Shown here one piece after another: positions 1 to 8,486 of a stretch of DNA of 64,000 bases. A program made the translations under genes and the position numbers. Location: positions 283,036 to 347,035 of the forward strand of contig NZ_JAPZTZ010000004.1 of assembly GCF_027532945.1 (NCBI RefSeq). Direction: 5' to 3'. Position 1 is the first letter of the stretch, and each line of letters starts with the position of its first letter. This DNA is from Phreatobacter sp. GTDB lineage: Bacteria; Pseudomonadota; Alphaproteobacteria; Rhizobiales; Phreatobacteraceae. The notes below the pieces were generated by a model that saw only the letters and a list, made by a program, of their open reading frames with translations, was not told the origin of the DNA and searched no databases.

Positions 1-1
1 G

Positions 2-1111
2 CTGGGACCTGCGGCGCTGACCTCGCCAGAGATGGAAGAGACCTTGAGCCTCTGCGTCTCCTGCAAGGCCTGCAAGCGCGAGTGCCCGACCGGCGTCGAC
101 ATGGCGCGGATGAAGATCGAGGTGAAGGCCCAGCGCTACGCCCTCTATGGCGCCAAGCTGCACGAGCGGCTCGTCGCCCATCTGCCGCGCTATGCCGGCC
201 TTGCCGCCAAGGCCCCCTGGCTCTTCAACCTGCGCGACCGCGTGCCGGCCCTCAAAATCCTGTCGGAGAAGCTTGCTCAGTTCTCGGCGCGGCGCAGCCT
301 GCCGCGCTGGCGCTCCGACGTCTTCGCGCCGAAGGCCGCCGCGGAAGGCCCGGAGGCGGGCCGCGAGGTCGTGCTCCTCGCCGACACGTTCAACCGCGCC
401 TTCGAGCGCGAGAACCTCGACGCGGCGGTGTCGGTGCTCGTCGCCGCCGGCTACCGCGTCCATCACGCGAAGCCCGTTGGCGGCGGCCGCGCGCTATGCT
501 GCGGGCGCACCTATCTCGCCACAGGTATGGTCGATCGCGCCCGTGAGGAAGCCGACCGGCTGGTCGCAGCGCTCGCGCCTTTTGCGGCGCGTGGCGTTCC
601 GGTGATCGGGCTCGAGCCGTCGTGCCTCTTCTCGCTGCGCGATGAAATCCCGGCGCTGCTGCGGTCCGACGATGCGAAGCAGGTGGCCGGCGTCGCCGTG
701 CTGTTCGAGGAGTTTATCGCCGCCGAGGCCAAGGCGGGCCGTCTCGCCCTGCGGCTCGGCGAGATGAAGGCCAAGGCCGTGCTGCACGGCCATTGCCACC
801 AGAAGGCCTTCGGCGCCATGGGGGCGGTGGAGGGCGCGTTGCGCCTCGTCCCCGGCCTCGAAGTGCAGACGGTGGAGAGTTCCTGCTGCGGCATGGCAGG
901 GGCCTTCGGCTATCACGTCGAAACCATCGACGCCTCGCTCGCCATGGCCGAGCTGTCGCTGCTCCCGGCCGTCCGCAAGGCGCCGGAGGACGCGATCATC
1001 GTCGCCGACGGCACCTCCTGCCGCCACCAGATTGCCGACGGCGCCGGCCGCGAGGCGGTCCATGTCGCGCGGGTCCTGGCGATGAGCCTTGAACAAAAAG
1101 GGGCGTGCTGA
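2..1111 (+). CDS. C-terminal part of FAD-linked oxidase with Fe-S (CCG) domain, 5' end outside window
   Basis: The frame is open from the first base, so this is the 3' part of a larger gene and the ATG at 32 is probably internal. The visible part starts with a ferredoxin-type cluster motif (CVSCKACKRECP) and continues with two CCG-type cysteine-rich domains: ALCCGRTY with EPSCLFS in the first, HGHCHQ, SSCCGMAG and GTSCRHQ in the second. This is the tail of the GlcD/GlcF-type fusions (FAD-dependent 2-hydroxyacid dehydrogenases such as YdiJ-like D-2-hydroxyglutarate or lactate dehydrogenases), which pass electrons from a hydroxyacid through Fe-S clusters to the respiratory chain. The FAD-binding half would lie upstream. 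The substrate cannot be decided from this part. Confidence 0.8.
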   Translation: MGPAALTSPEMEETLSLCVSCKACKRECPTGVDMARMKIEVKAQRYALYGAKLHERLVAHLPRYAGLAAKAPWLFNLRDRVPALKILSEKLAQFSARRSLPRWRSDVFAPKAAAEGPEAGREVVLLADTFNRAFERENLDAAVSVLVAAGYRVHHAKPVGGGRALCCGRTYLATGMVDRAREEADRLVAALAPFAARGVPVIGLEPSCLFSLRDEIPALLRSDDAKQVAGVAVLFEEFIAAEAKAGRLALRLGEMKAKAVLHGHCHQKAFGAMGAVEGALRLVPGLEVQTVESSCCGMAGAFGYHVETIDASLAMAELSLLPAVRKAPEDAIIVADGTSCRHQIADGAGREAVHVARVLAMSLEQKGAC

Positions 1112-1137
1112 GCCCGCTGCCTCCAGAGGCCTTTGCC

Positions 1138-1476
1138 TCAACCGCCGGTCGCGCGACGCCGGCCTGACCTGCCAGTTGGATGATTTGGGGCCGAGCGCTT
1201 GGTAAGCGCCCGCGAGGCCATTTCGATGGGGCGCGTGGTCGTCGTCATCATCGCCGCAATCGCGTCCATCGCGGCGGCCTTGAAGCGCCGCGCCACCTCG
1301 TCGATGAGTTCGACGACGTCCTGATGCGTCTTGTTATTGAAGACGATCCGGGTTCCTTCGCTCAGCGGCCCGCCCAGAGGACTGTCGGTAGGCGGCACGG
1401 GCGCGAAGCTGACGACCTTGGCGGGGTCGATCCCCACGGATGTTCCGTCGGGACGCGTAAAAATGACGAAGGCCAT
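1138..1476 (-). CDS. small conserved-looking hypothetical protein (112 aa)
   Basis: A GGGAGA ribosome site lies 5 bases before the ATG. The first ~65 residues read like a small beta-rich fold (VIFTRPDGTSVGIDPAKVVSF, then GTRIVFNNKTHQDVVELIDEV). This resembles short FlbD-like or attachment-type proteins that carry a 'DG..V.I...KV' opening and an 'I.F.N......V.E...EV' ending. The last ~40 residues are low in structure. No function is recognised. It is convergent with the oxidase and lies downstream of the TctC-type gene on the same strand, separated by 84 bases. Confidence 0.55.
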   Translation of the reverse strand: MAFVIFTRPDGTSVGIDPAKVVSFAPVPPTDSPLGGPLSEGTRIVFNNKTHQDVVELIDEVARRFKAAAMDAIAAMMTTTTRPIEMASRALTKRSAPNHPTGRSGRRRATGG

Positions 1477-1560
1477 CGGTATCTCCCGTCATGATTGCAG
1501 AACGAACGTGCCGGACTAGGTCCGGCACGTCCATCTTGGGAGAAGTCCGGAAGGCCGCCC

Positions 1561-2535
1561 TCAGTTCTCCAGCTTGATGTTGGCGTCGGTGACGACCTTG
1601 CGCCAGCGCTGCACCTCGGACGACACGAAGCGGCCGAAGGCCTCGCCCTCCAGCGTCGGGATGTCGGAGCCGTTGCGGGCCCAGGCCTCCTTGATGTTTG
1701 GCAGTTCCAGCACGGCGCGGATCTCGCGGCGCATGCGGTCGACGATCGGCTGCGGCGTGCCCTTCACCGCGAAGATGGCGTACCAGGTCGACACGTCGAA
1801 ACTGGCGAGGCCGGCCTCGGTCGCCGTCGGCACGTTCGGCACGGCGGGGTTGCGCTGCGGGGCGGCGAGAGCGATGCCGTGGATCTGGCCGCCCTGGATC
1901 TGCGGCGCCGAGGTGCCGAGGCCGTCGAAGATCATGTCGATCTGGCCGGCGACCAGGTCGGCCATGGCCGGGCCTGCGCCGCGATAGGGCACGTGGCGGA
2001 TCTGCGTCTGGGTGAGCAGCTTGAAGAGTTCGGCCGAGAGGTGATGGGTCGTGCCGATGCCAGCCGATCCATAGACGAGGCCGTCTGGCCGCGACTTGGC
2101 GAGGGCGATCAGCTCGGGCAGCGTTTTCGCCGGCACGCGGCGCGGATTGACCACGAGGATCTGCGGCGGCTGGCCGATCACCGCGACGGGGATGAAGTCC
2201 GTCTCGATATTGTAGTCAAGGCGCGGATAGAGCGAGGGCGCGATGGTGTGGTGCGCCGCGCCGACGAGGAAGTAATAGCCGTCGGGCGTCTGGCGGGAGG
2301 CGACGAGCGCGCCCGCCGTGCCGCCGGCACCGGCGCGGTTCTCGATGATGACGCCCTGGCCGAGGCGCTTCTCCAGCTCGGCCGCCAGCGGCCGGGCAAA
2401 GGCGTCCGTGCCGCCGCCGGCCGCGAAGGGGACCATGAAGGTGATCGGCCGCTGCGGCCAGGTCTGGGCGTTCGCCGCCGTACCGGCGACGAGGGCGGAC
2501 AGGGCGGCAAGGCCGGCCAGCATCAGTTTGCGCAT
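1561..2535 (-). CDS. tripartite tricarboxylate transporter (TTT) substrate-binding protein, Bug/TctC family
   Basis: Periplasmic solute-binding protein of the TctC/Bug family (324 aa, usual length). It has a Sec signal peptide ending in TAANA-QTWP, followed by the family opening WPQRPITFMVPFAAGGGTDAFAR, in which the AAGGGTD loop contacts a carboxylate of the ligand. The later HVPYRGAGPAMADLVAGQIDMIFD stretch is also typical. No TctA/TctB membrane genes lie beside it, so it is an orphan binding protein that may feed a TTT permease elsewhere or act as a sensor partner. It lies 143 bases downstream of nadX on the same strand, which suggests but does not prove a small dicarboxylate or aspartate-related ligand. 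Confidence 0.92.
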   Translation of the reverse strand: MRKLMLAGLAALSALVAGTAANAQTWPQRPITFMVPFAAGGGTDAFARPLAAELEKRLGQGVIIENRAGAGGTAGALVASRQTPDGYYFLVGAAHHTIAPSLYPRLDYNIETDFIPVAVIGQPPQILVVNPRRVPAKTLPELIALAKSRPDGLVYGSAGIGTTHHLSAELFKLLTQTQIRHVPYRGAGPAMADLVAGQIDMIFDGLGTSAPQIQGGQIHGIALAAPQRNPAVPNVPTATEAGLASFDVSTWYAIFAVKGTPQPIVDRMRREIRAVLELPNIKEAWARNGSDIPTLEGEAFGRFVSSEVQRWRKVVTDANIKLEN

Positions 2536-2678
2536 TCGGGTTCCCTCGGGAGTTGTTTCCTGCGGCGGCCCCTTGCGCGGGACCGCTCGTCCGGACTGTT
2601 TGCCGGTTCGGAAACGAGACTAGCGTCTCGACCGGGGGTTTCAAGGCCGCATCACCGCGTCCCGGAGTCGCTCCGGGA

Positions 2679-3488
2679 TCAGGTTCCCACGCGCACCGGC
2701 GCGTTGAGCTTGCGCAGCGCGGCAATGACCGACAGCGCCGTGATGCGGCCGGTCTTGGGGTTTTCCGACGGGATGTTCTCAATGGCGAGCGACAGTTTCG
2801 CCGAATCCGAATCGACCTCGATGGCGTGGCAGTTGCGGGTCACCGTCGGGTCCGCCCAGATGTCGATGGTGGTGCGGTCCGGGCCGATGCCGGCGAGCGA
2901 CAGCGCGACCGCGACATTGACGTTGGCCGGGAAGCCCTTGGCGGCATCGCGCGCCGATCCGGAGAAGATGAGGGTCGGCTCCTTCACCGCGTCCATGTCG
3001 AGGCCCTTCTCGACGAGGTAGGGCGCGCCGACGAGACCCTTCGGCGGCTTGCGGGTGATCATCCTGACAGAATGGATCGTGCCCTCGGCCGCCGCCGTCA
3101 CCGCGTCGAGGCCGAGCAGCGCGCCGGTCGGCACGATGATCTGGCCGCCATGGGTCTTGGCGAGCTCCATGAGGTGAGGGCGCGGCAGCAGCGCTCCGCA
3201 GGACAGCACCATGACCTTCTTGCCCGCTTCGAGCATCGGCGTGCAGATTTCCTCGATGATGGCGGCAGGGGCGCATTCGACCGCGAGATCGGCATGGGCG
3301 GGGAAGTCCGCGAGCGCCACGATCGGCACGTCGATGCCCTCGGCCGCAAGCCAGGCCCTGGCCTTCGCCTCGTCGCGCGCGGCGACGGCGGTGAGCACCG
3401 TGCCGGGAATGGTGCCGCGGGCGATGCGCGCGGCGAGCGTGCGGCCGATGGCGCCGAGGCCGGCAATGGCGATGCGGGTCGTGGTCAT
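2679..3488 (-). CDS. nadX: L-aspartate dehydrogenase
   Basis: NAD(P)-dependent L-aspartate dehydrogenase, which forms iminoaspartate/oxaloacetate and can replace L-aspartate oxidase in NAD synthesis. The N terminus is a Rossmann motif (IAIAGLGAIGRTLA). The C-terminal catalytic part contains GFPANVNVAVALSLAG, HAIEVDSDSA and the family ending IPSENPKTGRITALSVIAALR. At 269 aa it has the normal length. An AGAGGA-type ribosome site precedes the ATG. It is upstream of a TctC-type binding protein on the same strand, a pairing that may serve catabolism of aspartate or a related acid. No nadA, nadB or nadC is visible nearby. Confidence 0.85.
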   Translation of the reverse strand: MTTTRIAIAGLGAIGRTLAARIARGTIPGTVLTAVAARDEAKARAWLAAEGIDVPIVALADFPAHADLAVECAPAAIIEEICTPMLEAGKKVMVLSCGALLPRPHLMELAKTHGGQIIVPTGALLGLDAVTAAAEGTIHSVRMITRKPPKGLVGAPYLVEKGLDMDAVKEPTLIFSGSARDAAKGFPANVNVAVALSLAGIGPDRTTIDIWADPTVTRNCHAIEVDSDSAKLSLAIENIPSENPKTGRITALSVIAALRKLNAPVRVGT

Positions 3489-3707
3489 GGAGGGTCCTCT
3501 TGTCGGGCGGCGGACCTTACGGTCTTCGCCAACATTTGCCAGCCCTTGGCGTCATGGGCTCCATGCGACCCCGGGTTGCTCGCAAGGTGATCCAGACAGG
3601 GTCAGCCGACTCGCTGCCTGTGCGGCGGTCCGACGCTGCCTATCATTTGGGATGGACAAGGCGGGTCATTTCGCCATGATCCGCCGCTTCCGGAGGAGTT
3701 TTCCGAC

Positions 3708-4700
3708 ATGAAGTCCATCGCCCGCCGTTCGCTTCTCGCCCTTGCCGCCACCGCTTCCCTTGTCGCTGCCGCCCCTGCCGCCATGGCTCAGGCCTGGCCG
3801 GTGCGCCCCGTCACCATGATCATCCCCTTCGCCGCGGGCGGGCCGACCGACGTGCTGGGCCGCATCATGGCGGAGCGGATGTCGCAGATCCTCGGCCAGC
3901 AGGTCATTGTCGAGAATGTCGGCGGCGCCGGTGGCATGACGGGCACGGCCCGCGTCTCGCGTGGCAGCCCGGACGGCTACACCTTCGTGCTCGGCACGGT
4001 CGGCACCCACGCGGTGAACCAGACCCTCTATGCCCAGCCGCTGTATAACGCCGCGACCGACTTCGCGCCGGTGACGCTGATCGCCGAGGTGCCGCTGATC
4101 CTCATCACCCGCAAGGACTTCCCCGCGAACAACCTCCAGGAGTTCATCGCCCACGTGAAGGCCAATGAGGCCAAGATGCAGTTTGCCTCCGCCGGCCCCG
4201 GCTCGGCGGTTCATCTCGGCTGCCTCTACCTCAACTCGGTGATCGGCACGAACGGCGTCACCCACGTGCCCTATCGCGGCTCGGCCCCGGCCATCCAGGA
4301 CCTGATCTCCGGCCGCGTCGACTATATGTGCGAGATCTCCTCCACCGCGCTGTCGCACATCCAGGGCAATTCGGTGAAGGCACTGGCGACGCTGACCGCT
4401 GCACGCACCGCCGTGCTGCCCAACCTTCAGACCGCGCAGGAGCAGGGCCTCCAGGGCTTCGAGGCCTATACCTGGAACGCCTTCTTCTTCCACAAGGACA
4501 CGCCGCCGGCCATCGTGGAGCGCCTGCGCGCCGCCACCATCGAGGCGATGGACACGCCCGCCGTGGGCGAGCGGCTCGAGGGCCTCGGCGCCATCATCGC
4601 CGGGCCGCAGCGCCGCGGTGGCGCCTATCTCGACCGCCTGGTGAAGAGCGAGATCGAGAAGTGGGCCGGCCCCATCCGCGCCAGCGGCGTCAGCCAGTAA
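3708..4700 (+). CDS. TTT substrate-binding protein, Bug/TctC family (orphan)
   Basis: A second TctC-like periplasmic binding protein (330 aa). The signal peptide is preceded by basic residues (KSIARRSLLALAATASL) and cleaves near MAQA-WPVRPV. The ligand loop FAAGGPTDVLGRIMAE and the THVPYRGSAPAIQDLISGRVDYM segment are diagnostic of the family. Ribosome site GGAGGAG. It stands alone: no permease gene is adjacent, and a strong intrinsic terminator follows the stop codon within 30 bases. It is divergent from nadX, so the two transcription units share a 219-base spacer. The ligand is unknown. Confidence 0.92.
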   Translation: MKSIARRSLLALAATASLVAAAPAAMAQAWPVRPVTMIIPFAAGGPTDVLGRIMAERMSQILGQQVIVENVGGAGGMTGTARVSRGSPDGYTFVLGTVGTHAVNQTLYAQPLYNAATDFAPVTLIAEVPLILITRKDFPANNLQEFIAHVKANEAKMQFASAGPGSAVHLGCLYLNSVIGTNGVTHVPYRGSAPAIQDLISGRVDYMCEISSTALSHIQGNSVKALATLTAARTAVLPNLQTAQEQGLQGFEAYTWNAFFFHKDTPPAIVERLRAATIEAMDTPAVGERLEGLGAIIAGPQRRGGAYLDRLVKSEIEKWAGPIRASGVSQ

Positions 4701-4728
4701 GCCTCGCCCTCTTTCGGGAGGTGGCGGC

Positions 4729-4759
4729 ACCCGGCGGGAAACCGCCGGGTGTTTTCTTT
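4729..4759 (+). terminator. rho-independent terminator of the orphan TctC-type gene
   Basis: Perfect 9-bp stem ACCCGGCGG / CCGCCGGGT with a GAAA tetraloop, followed by GTTTTCTTT. It sits 28 bases after the stop codon. Confidence 0.85.
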
Positions 4760-4806
4760 GAGGGGGTGAACGACTGCCCTTCGAGGCTTACGCCCGAACC
4801 ACCGCC

Positions 4807-4837
4807 CGTCATGCCCGCCACAAGGGCGGGCATGACG
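4807..4837. repeat. palindromic REP-like element (CGTCATGCCCGCC type)
   Basis: Perfect 13-bp arms CGTCATGCCCGCC / GGCGGGCATGACG around ACAAG. The core ATGCCCG resembles the two hairpins near 15.5 kb, suggesting one dispersed family. It lies in the convergent spacer between the orphan TctC-type gene and the sugar kinase. The rest of this 207-base spacer holds only the terminator. Confidence 0.6.
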
Positions 4838-4907
4838 CGGGACGGGCCGTGCGTCTTCGGCCGGCCTCTGCGAAGGACGCTTCCGTTGGGAGCCGAAGCG
4901 CCCCACC

Positions 4908-5822
4908 TCAGCCCATCGCCGCCAGGACCTCCTCGCGGCGCGGCAGGGGGGCGACCGCCCCATATCCCCGCGTCGACAACGCCGCCGCGACGCAGGCATA
5001 GCGCCCGGCGGCGAAGGGGTCCTGCGTCCGCAGCCATTCGGCGAGGAACGCCCCGTCGAAACAGTCGCCGGCCCCCGTCGCATCGACCGCGTTCACGGTG
5101 ATCGAAGGGATCACCCGCCGCTCCTGCGGCGTCGCCACCAGCGCGCCCTCCTTGCCGAGGGTGAGCGCGACGATGCGCGAGCCACCCGCGAGGTAGAAGT
5201 CGCAGATCGCGTCGGGCGTCTCGCAGCCGGTCAGCTGGCGTGCATCGTCCATCCCGGGAAGGGCGATGTCGGCAAGGCGCATGGCGGCATTGGTGACGGC
5301 GCGCGCCTTCTCCAGCGGCCAGAGCCGGAGCCTGAGATTGGTGTCGTAGGACACGGTGACACCCGCGTCCCGCGCGGCGGCGATTGCCGCCAGGACCGCC
5401 GCGCTGGCGCTGTCCGAAATCGCCTGCGAGATGCCGGAGACGTGGAGGATCCTCGCCGACCGCACGAGGTCGAGCGGCACGTCCGCCGCGGTGATGCGCG
5501 CCGCCGCGGACCCTGCGCGCCGGTAGCTGAAGGCGTGGCCCTCGGGCCCATGGGTGACGAAATAGAGGCCGGTATCGCCGCCCGCGACCCGGCGCATTCC
5601 CGACGTGTCGACGCCTTCGCGCGCCCAGAGGGCGATGAAATCCTCCCCGAAGGCGTCGTCGCCGATGGCGCCGATCACACCGACGCCCGCCCCCGACCGC
5701 GCCGCGGCGATGGCACAGTTCGATGTGTCGCCGCCGAAGCCGAAGAGGTAGTGCGGCTCGCCTGGCCGGGTCTGGTTGAACTCGCCGAGGGCTTCGCCGA
5801 AGCAGAGGATGTCGCTGGCCAT
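4908..5822 (-). CDS. PfkB-family sugar kinase, probably 2-keto-3-deoxygluconate kinase
   Basis: Ribokinase/PfkB fold carbohydrate kinase (304 aa). The N-terminal sugar-binding part has FGEALGEFNQTRPGE and GFGGDTSNCAIAAARSG. The C-terminal signature DATGAGDCFDGAFLAEW carries the catalytic Asp and the anion hole. The N-terminal pattern and length fit 2-dehydro-3-deoxygluconokinase (KdgK), which phosphorylates KDG in the Entner-Doudoroff or uronate route, but no ED aldolase or uronate gene is adjacent, so the substrate is inferred. The ribosome site before the ATG is weak. The 281-base spacer to the next gene (fpr) holds a TTCGT-AC-ACGAA inverted repeat at 6051-6062 and no gene that I can support. 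Confidence 0.75.
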   Translation of the reverse strand: MASDILCFGEALGEFNQTRPGEPHYLFGFGGDTSNCAIAAARSGAGVGVIGAIGDDAFGEDFIALWAREGVDTSGMRRVAGGDTGLYFVTHGPEGHAFSYRRAGSAAARITAADVPLDLVRSARILHVSGISQAISDSASAAVLAAIAAARDAGVTVSYDTNLRLRLWPLEKARAVTNAAMRLADIALPGMDDARQLTGCETPDAICDFYLAGGSRIVALTLGKEGALVATPQERRVIPSITVNAVDATGAGDCFDGAFLAEWLRTQDPFAAGRYACVAAALSTRGYGAVAPLPRREEVLAAMG

Positions 5823-6103
5823 GTCATGTCCGAAGCATCAGGGGCGACGAGCATAGGTTGCGTCGTCGCGCCGGTGAAGGGCGCTGGTGCCGTGGGGCTG
5901 TGCATGACCTCCGCGCAGCAGGGAAAAATCTGGCCTGGAGGGGCCCATCGCGAGAAAATTTCCCTCATCGGCTCTAGGAATTGATCCAGCTCGGCGACAG
6001 GACTGTTGCGCCGTCTTATGGTCTTGCCTAGTTGGTGCGATGCGGTATCATTCGTACACGAACGAACTGCACGCGGCGCCAGTCACCCCGGACTTAACAG
6101 CCT

Positions 6104-6877
6104 ATGTCGAACCTGAACTCCGAGCGCGTCCTCGACGTGCGGCACTACACGGACCGGCTCTTCTCCTTCAAGACGACCCGCGACCCCTCGTTCCGCTTCG
6201 TCAACGGCCAGTTCGTGATGATCGGCCTTGAGGTCGAGGGCAAGCCGCTGCTGCGCGCCTATTCGATCGTCTCGTCGAACTACGAGGACAATCTCGAGTT
6301 CTTCTCGATCAAGGTTCCCGACGGCCCGCTGACCTCGCGCCTGCAGAACATCAAGGTGGGCGACCAGATCCTGGTGGGACGCAAGCCCGTCGGCACGCTG
6401 GTGCAGGACGCGCTGCTGCCCGGCCGCAACCTCTATCTCTGCGGCACCGGCACGGGCCTCGCGCCCTTCATCAGCGTGGTGAAGGACCCGGAAGTCTATG
6501 ACCGTTTCGACAATGTCGTGCTCATCCACGGCACGCGCTTCATCGCCGAACAGGCCTATGGCGACTACGTTTCCCGCGAACTGCCCGATGACGAGCTCAT
6601 CGGCGAACTGGTCCGCGACAAGCTGAAATACTATCCGACCGTCACCCGCGAGCCCTATGTCCACACCGGCCGCATCACCGAGCTCCTTGGCAGCGGCGCC
6701 ATCCAGGCCGAGTTCGGCCTCGGCCCGCTCGACAAGGAGACGGACCGGGTGATGATCTGTGGCTCGCCGGCCTTCCTGGCGGACATGGTGGACATGCTGG
6801 TTGCCCGAGGCTTCGACGAGGGCGCCATTTCCAAGCCCGGCCATTTCGTCATCGAGAAGGCCTTCGTGGAGAAGTGA
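6104..6877 (+). CDS. fpr: ferredoxin--NADP(+) reductase
   Basis: Bacterial class-I FNR (257 aa), a soluble flavoprotein moving electrons between NADPH and ferredoxin or flavodoxin. The FAD part shows the RAYSIVSSNYED motif (RxYS). The NADP part shows LCGTGTGLAPFISVVKDPEVYDRF and MICGSPAFLADM. The C terminus (GHFVIEKAFVEK) matches the subclass I type that ends in VEK. Typical roles are Fe-S repair and oxidative defence. It is monocistronic as far as can be seen. A TTCGT-AC-ACGAA inverted repeat lies about 40 bases before the start codon and could be an operator, though this is unsupported beyond its symmetry. Confidence 0.93.
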   Translation: MSNLNSERVLDVRHYTDRLFSFKTTRDPSFRFVNGQFVMIGLEVEGKPLLRAYSIVSSNYEDNLEFFSIKVPDGPLTSRLQNIKVGDQILVGRKPVGTLVQDALLPGRNLYLCGTGTGLAPFISVVKDPEVYDRFDNVVLIHGTRFIAEQAYGDYVSRELPDDELIGELVRDKLKYYPTVTREPYVHTGRITELLGSGAIQAEFGLGPLDKETDRVMICGSPAFLADMVDMLVARGFDEGAISKPGHFVIEKAFVEK

Positions 6878-6957
6878 CCCCGGCCGGGATCCGTTGAACC
6901 TTTTGGGTCCCCATCCCGACTGACGGGCGAGCCGCTTGTGCGGTGCACCGTCAGGTC

Positions 6958-7683
6958 ATGTCCGAGCATCAGTCCCCATCAGGGCCTTCGCGCCCACCCA
7001 CCTCGGTTTTGCGCGCCGCCCTGCGGATCGCCGCCGGCCTCGCCATGGTGGGGACGGGTGCCGCCGTCGCGGCCTTTGCCGCCCAGACCGGCGCGCTCCT
7101 CTTCGCCCGCTGGATCGACCTCGGCTCGGCCGCCGACCGCCTCAGCTTCGCCAGTGCCATGGGCGCCATCGGCGCGCTCTCCGGCGGCGGGGCCGGCCTG
7201 TGGTTCGCGCTCGCCCTGCGCGACAAGGACACCGCCGTCGCCAGGGCCCTCGCCATGGCCGCGTCCGTCCTCGCCCTCTTCGCCATGGCCGTTGGCTATC
7301 TCGCCTTCGCCGTCACGACGGCGCCGCCGCCGGTCCAGACCCTTCTCGTCGCCCAGATCCGCCTCGGCGGTCAGGCCTGGAGCGGCCTCGCCGTCGCCGC
7401 AGCCGGGCCCCGCCTCGAAGCCGCACCCGACCGTCTGCGGCGCGAGGCTCAGGCCGACGGTTCGACCCTGGTCGAGGTCGTGCTGCCGCTGCCGGAGCCC
7501 GCAGGTCTGAGGGCCGTGCTCGTCCGCAATGACGGTGCCGATCTCGCCCGCTTCAGCCTTGACCTGCCGGGCGATCCGCCCGCCACCGCCAATTACAGCC
7601 ATTGGCTCACGCCGGACCGCCGCAGCGGCGAGGCGGCGACCATGGAGATGCGGTTTCGCATCGAGAGGCGCGTGCGGCGCTGA
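6958..7683 (+). CDS. hypothetical membrane protein (241 aa)
   Basis: Not a family I recognise. Three hydrophobic helices can be read in the first half (roughly residues 22-50, 62-85 and 95-120: AALRIAAGLAMVGTGAAVAAF, SFASAMGAIGALSG with WFALAL, and AMAASVLALFAMAVGYLAFAV). They are followed by a soluble C-terminal region of about 110 residues containing VEVVLPLPEPAGLRAVLVRNDG and NYSHWLTPDRR. The ORF track starts at a GTG (6943); the ATG at 6958 gives the cleaner MSEHQSPS start. The gene is convergent with the gamma-carbonic anhydrase gene, with only 2 bases between stops. Confidence 0.55.
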   Translation: MSEHQSPSGPSRPPTSVLRAALRIAAGLAMVGTGAAVAAFAAQTGALLFARWIDLGSAADRLSFASAMGAIGALSGGGAGLWFALALRDKDTAVARALAMAASVLALFAMAVGYLAFAVTTAPPPVQTLLVAQIRLGGQAWSGLAVAAAGPRLEAAPDRLRREAQADGSTLVEVVLPLPEPAGLRAVLVRNDGADLARFSLDLPGDPPATANYSHWLTPDRRSGEAATMEMRFRIERRVRR

Positions 7684-7685
7684 TC

Positions 7686-8267
7686 TCAGGAGGCGCGGTC
7701 GACCCCGAACCGCGCCGCCTCGGCCGCAAGGTCGGCCTCGGCCCAGACCCGATGCTCGCCGCGGGCGAAGGCCTCGGCGTTCATCCGGTAGAGATGGGCG
7801 TTGAAGCGGTTGGCGGGCCCTGAATCCCGGCTCGCCTTCACCAGCGCGGGAACGCCGGCGACGATGGAGTTCGGCGGCACGACGGTCCCCTCCTTGAGGA
7901 AGGCGCCGCCGGCGATAATGGAATTCGCACCGATGATGCAGCCGTCCATGATCGTTGCGCCGATGCCGACGAGCACATCGTCGCCGATGGTGCAGCCATG
8001 CAGCGTTACCCGGTGGGTGATGGAGCAGTTGCGGCCGACATGGGTTCCGAGGCCGTTGCCGACATGCACCATGACGAAGTCCTGGATGTTCGATCCCTCG
8101 CCGATCGTCACCTCATAGGCCTCGGCGCGGATGACGGCGTTCGGCCAGACGGAGACGCCTGCCGCAAGGCTCACCTTGCCGTAGATCAGCGCGGTCGGGT
8201 GGACGAAGGCGTCGGGATCGATGGTGACGAGAGGCCCGCTGCGCGGCGCCTTGGAACCCCTGAGCAT
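7686..8267 (-). CDS. gamma-carbonic anhydrase-like hexapeptide-repeat protein
   Basis: Left-handed beta-helix protein of the gamma-class carbonic anhydrase/PaaY group (193 aa). Hexapeptide turns run through most of the chain (LIYGKVSLAAGVSVWPNAVIRAE, IGEGSNIQDFVMVHVG). The three histidines that bind zinc in this class are present in MVHVG and ITHRVTLHGCTIGDDVLVGIGA. Ribosome site GGGGAGAGG. It lies 72 bases after the 48-aa ORF on the same strand and may be the last gene of an operon led by the secreted protein at 8.5-9.0 kb. Carbonic anhydrase activity is possible but many relatives have other or no proven activity. Confidence 0.85.
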   Translation of the reverse strand: MLRGSKAPRSGPLVTIDPDAFVHPTALIYGKVSLAAGVSVWPNAVIRAEAYEVTIGEGSNIQDFVMVHVGNGLGTHVGRNCSITHRVTLHGCTIGDDVLVGIGATIMDGCIIGANSIIAGGAFLKEGTVVPPNSIVAGVPALVKASRDSGPANRFNAHLYRMNAEAFARGEHRVWAEADLAAEAARFGVDRAS

Positions 8268-8339
8268 GGCCTCTCCCCGTGTCGTCGCCTCTGGCGGGCG
8301 GCGTCACGGCACCATGAAGGGCGGGCCTGCCGGGGACAA

Positions 8340-8486
8340 TCAGTCCTTGCGGGAGAGGGCGGCCGGCTCCAGCCACTCGACCTCGTGCAGGTCGGCGACA
8401 TCGGCGTCGAAGCTCGCATCGGGCGAAAGCGGCGGGGCGACGATGACGGGCAGGGTGGTCTCGTCGGCGGTCATGTTCGCGTTCAT
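8340..8486 (-). CDS. 48-aa acidic ORF, translationally coupled (ATGA) to upstream gene
   Basis: Not in the ORF track because of its size. The ATG overlaps the stop of the upstream secreted-protein gene as ATGA (8483-8486), a classic coupling arrangement. The frame is open for 48 codons and encodes MNANMTADETTLPVIVAPPL... ending EWLEPAALSRKD. The protein is strongly acidic (about ten Asp/Glu), with no membrane segment and no cysteine. No family is recognised. A second in-frame Met (residue 5) exists. The region otherwise contains only shadow frames, so this ORF explains what would be a 200-base gap inside the operon. Confidence 0.5.
   Translation of the reverse strand: MNANMTADETTLPVIVAPPLSPDASFDADVADLHEVEWLEPAALSRKD

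Noticed and set aside
1495-3021. 508-aa plus-strand ORF
   Set aside because: It is antisense to the TctC-type and nadX genes, His/Arg/Asp-rich in the way typical of shadow frames in high-GC DNA, with no family pattern.
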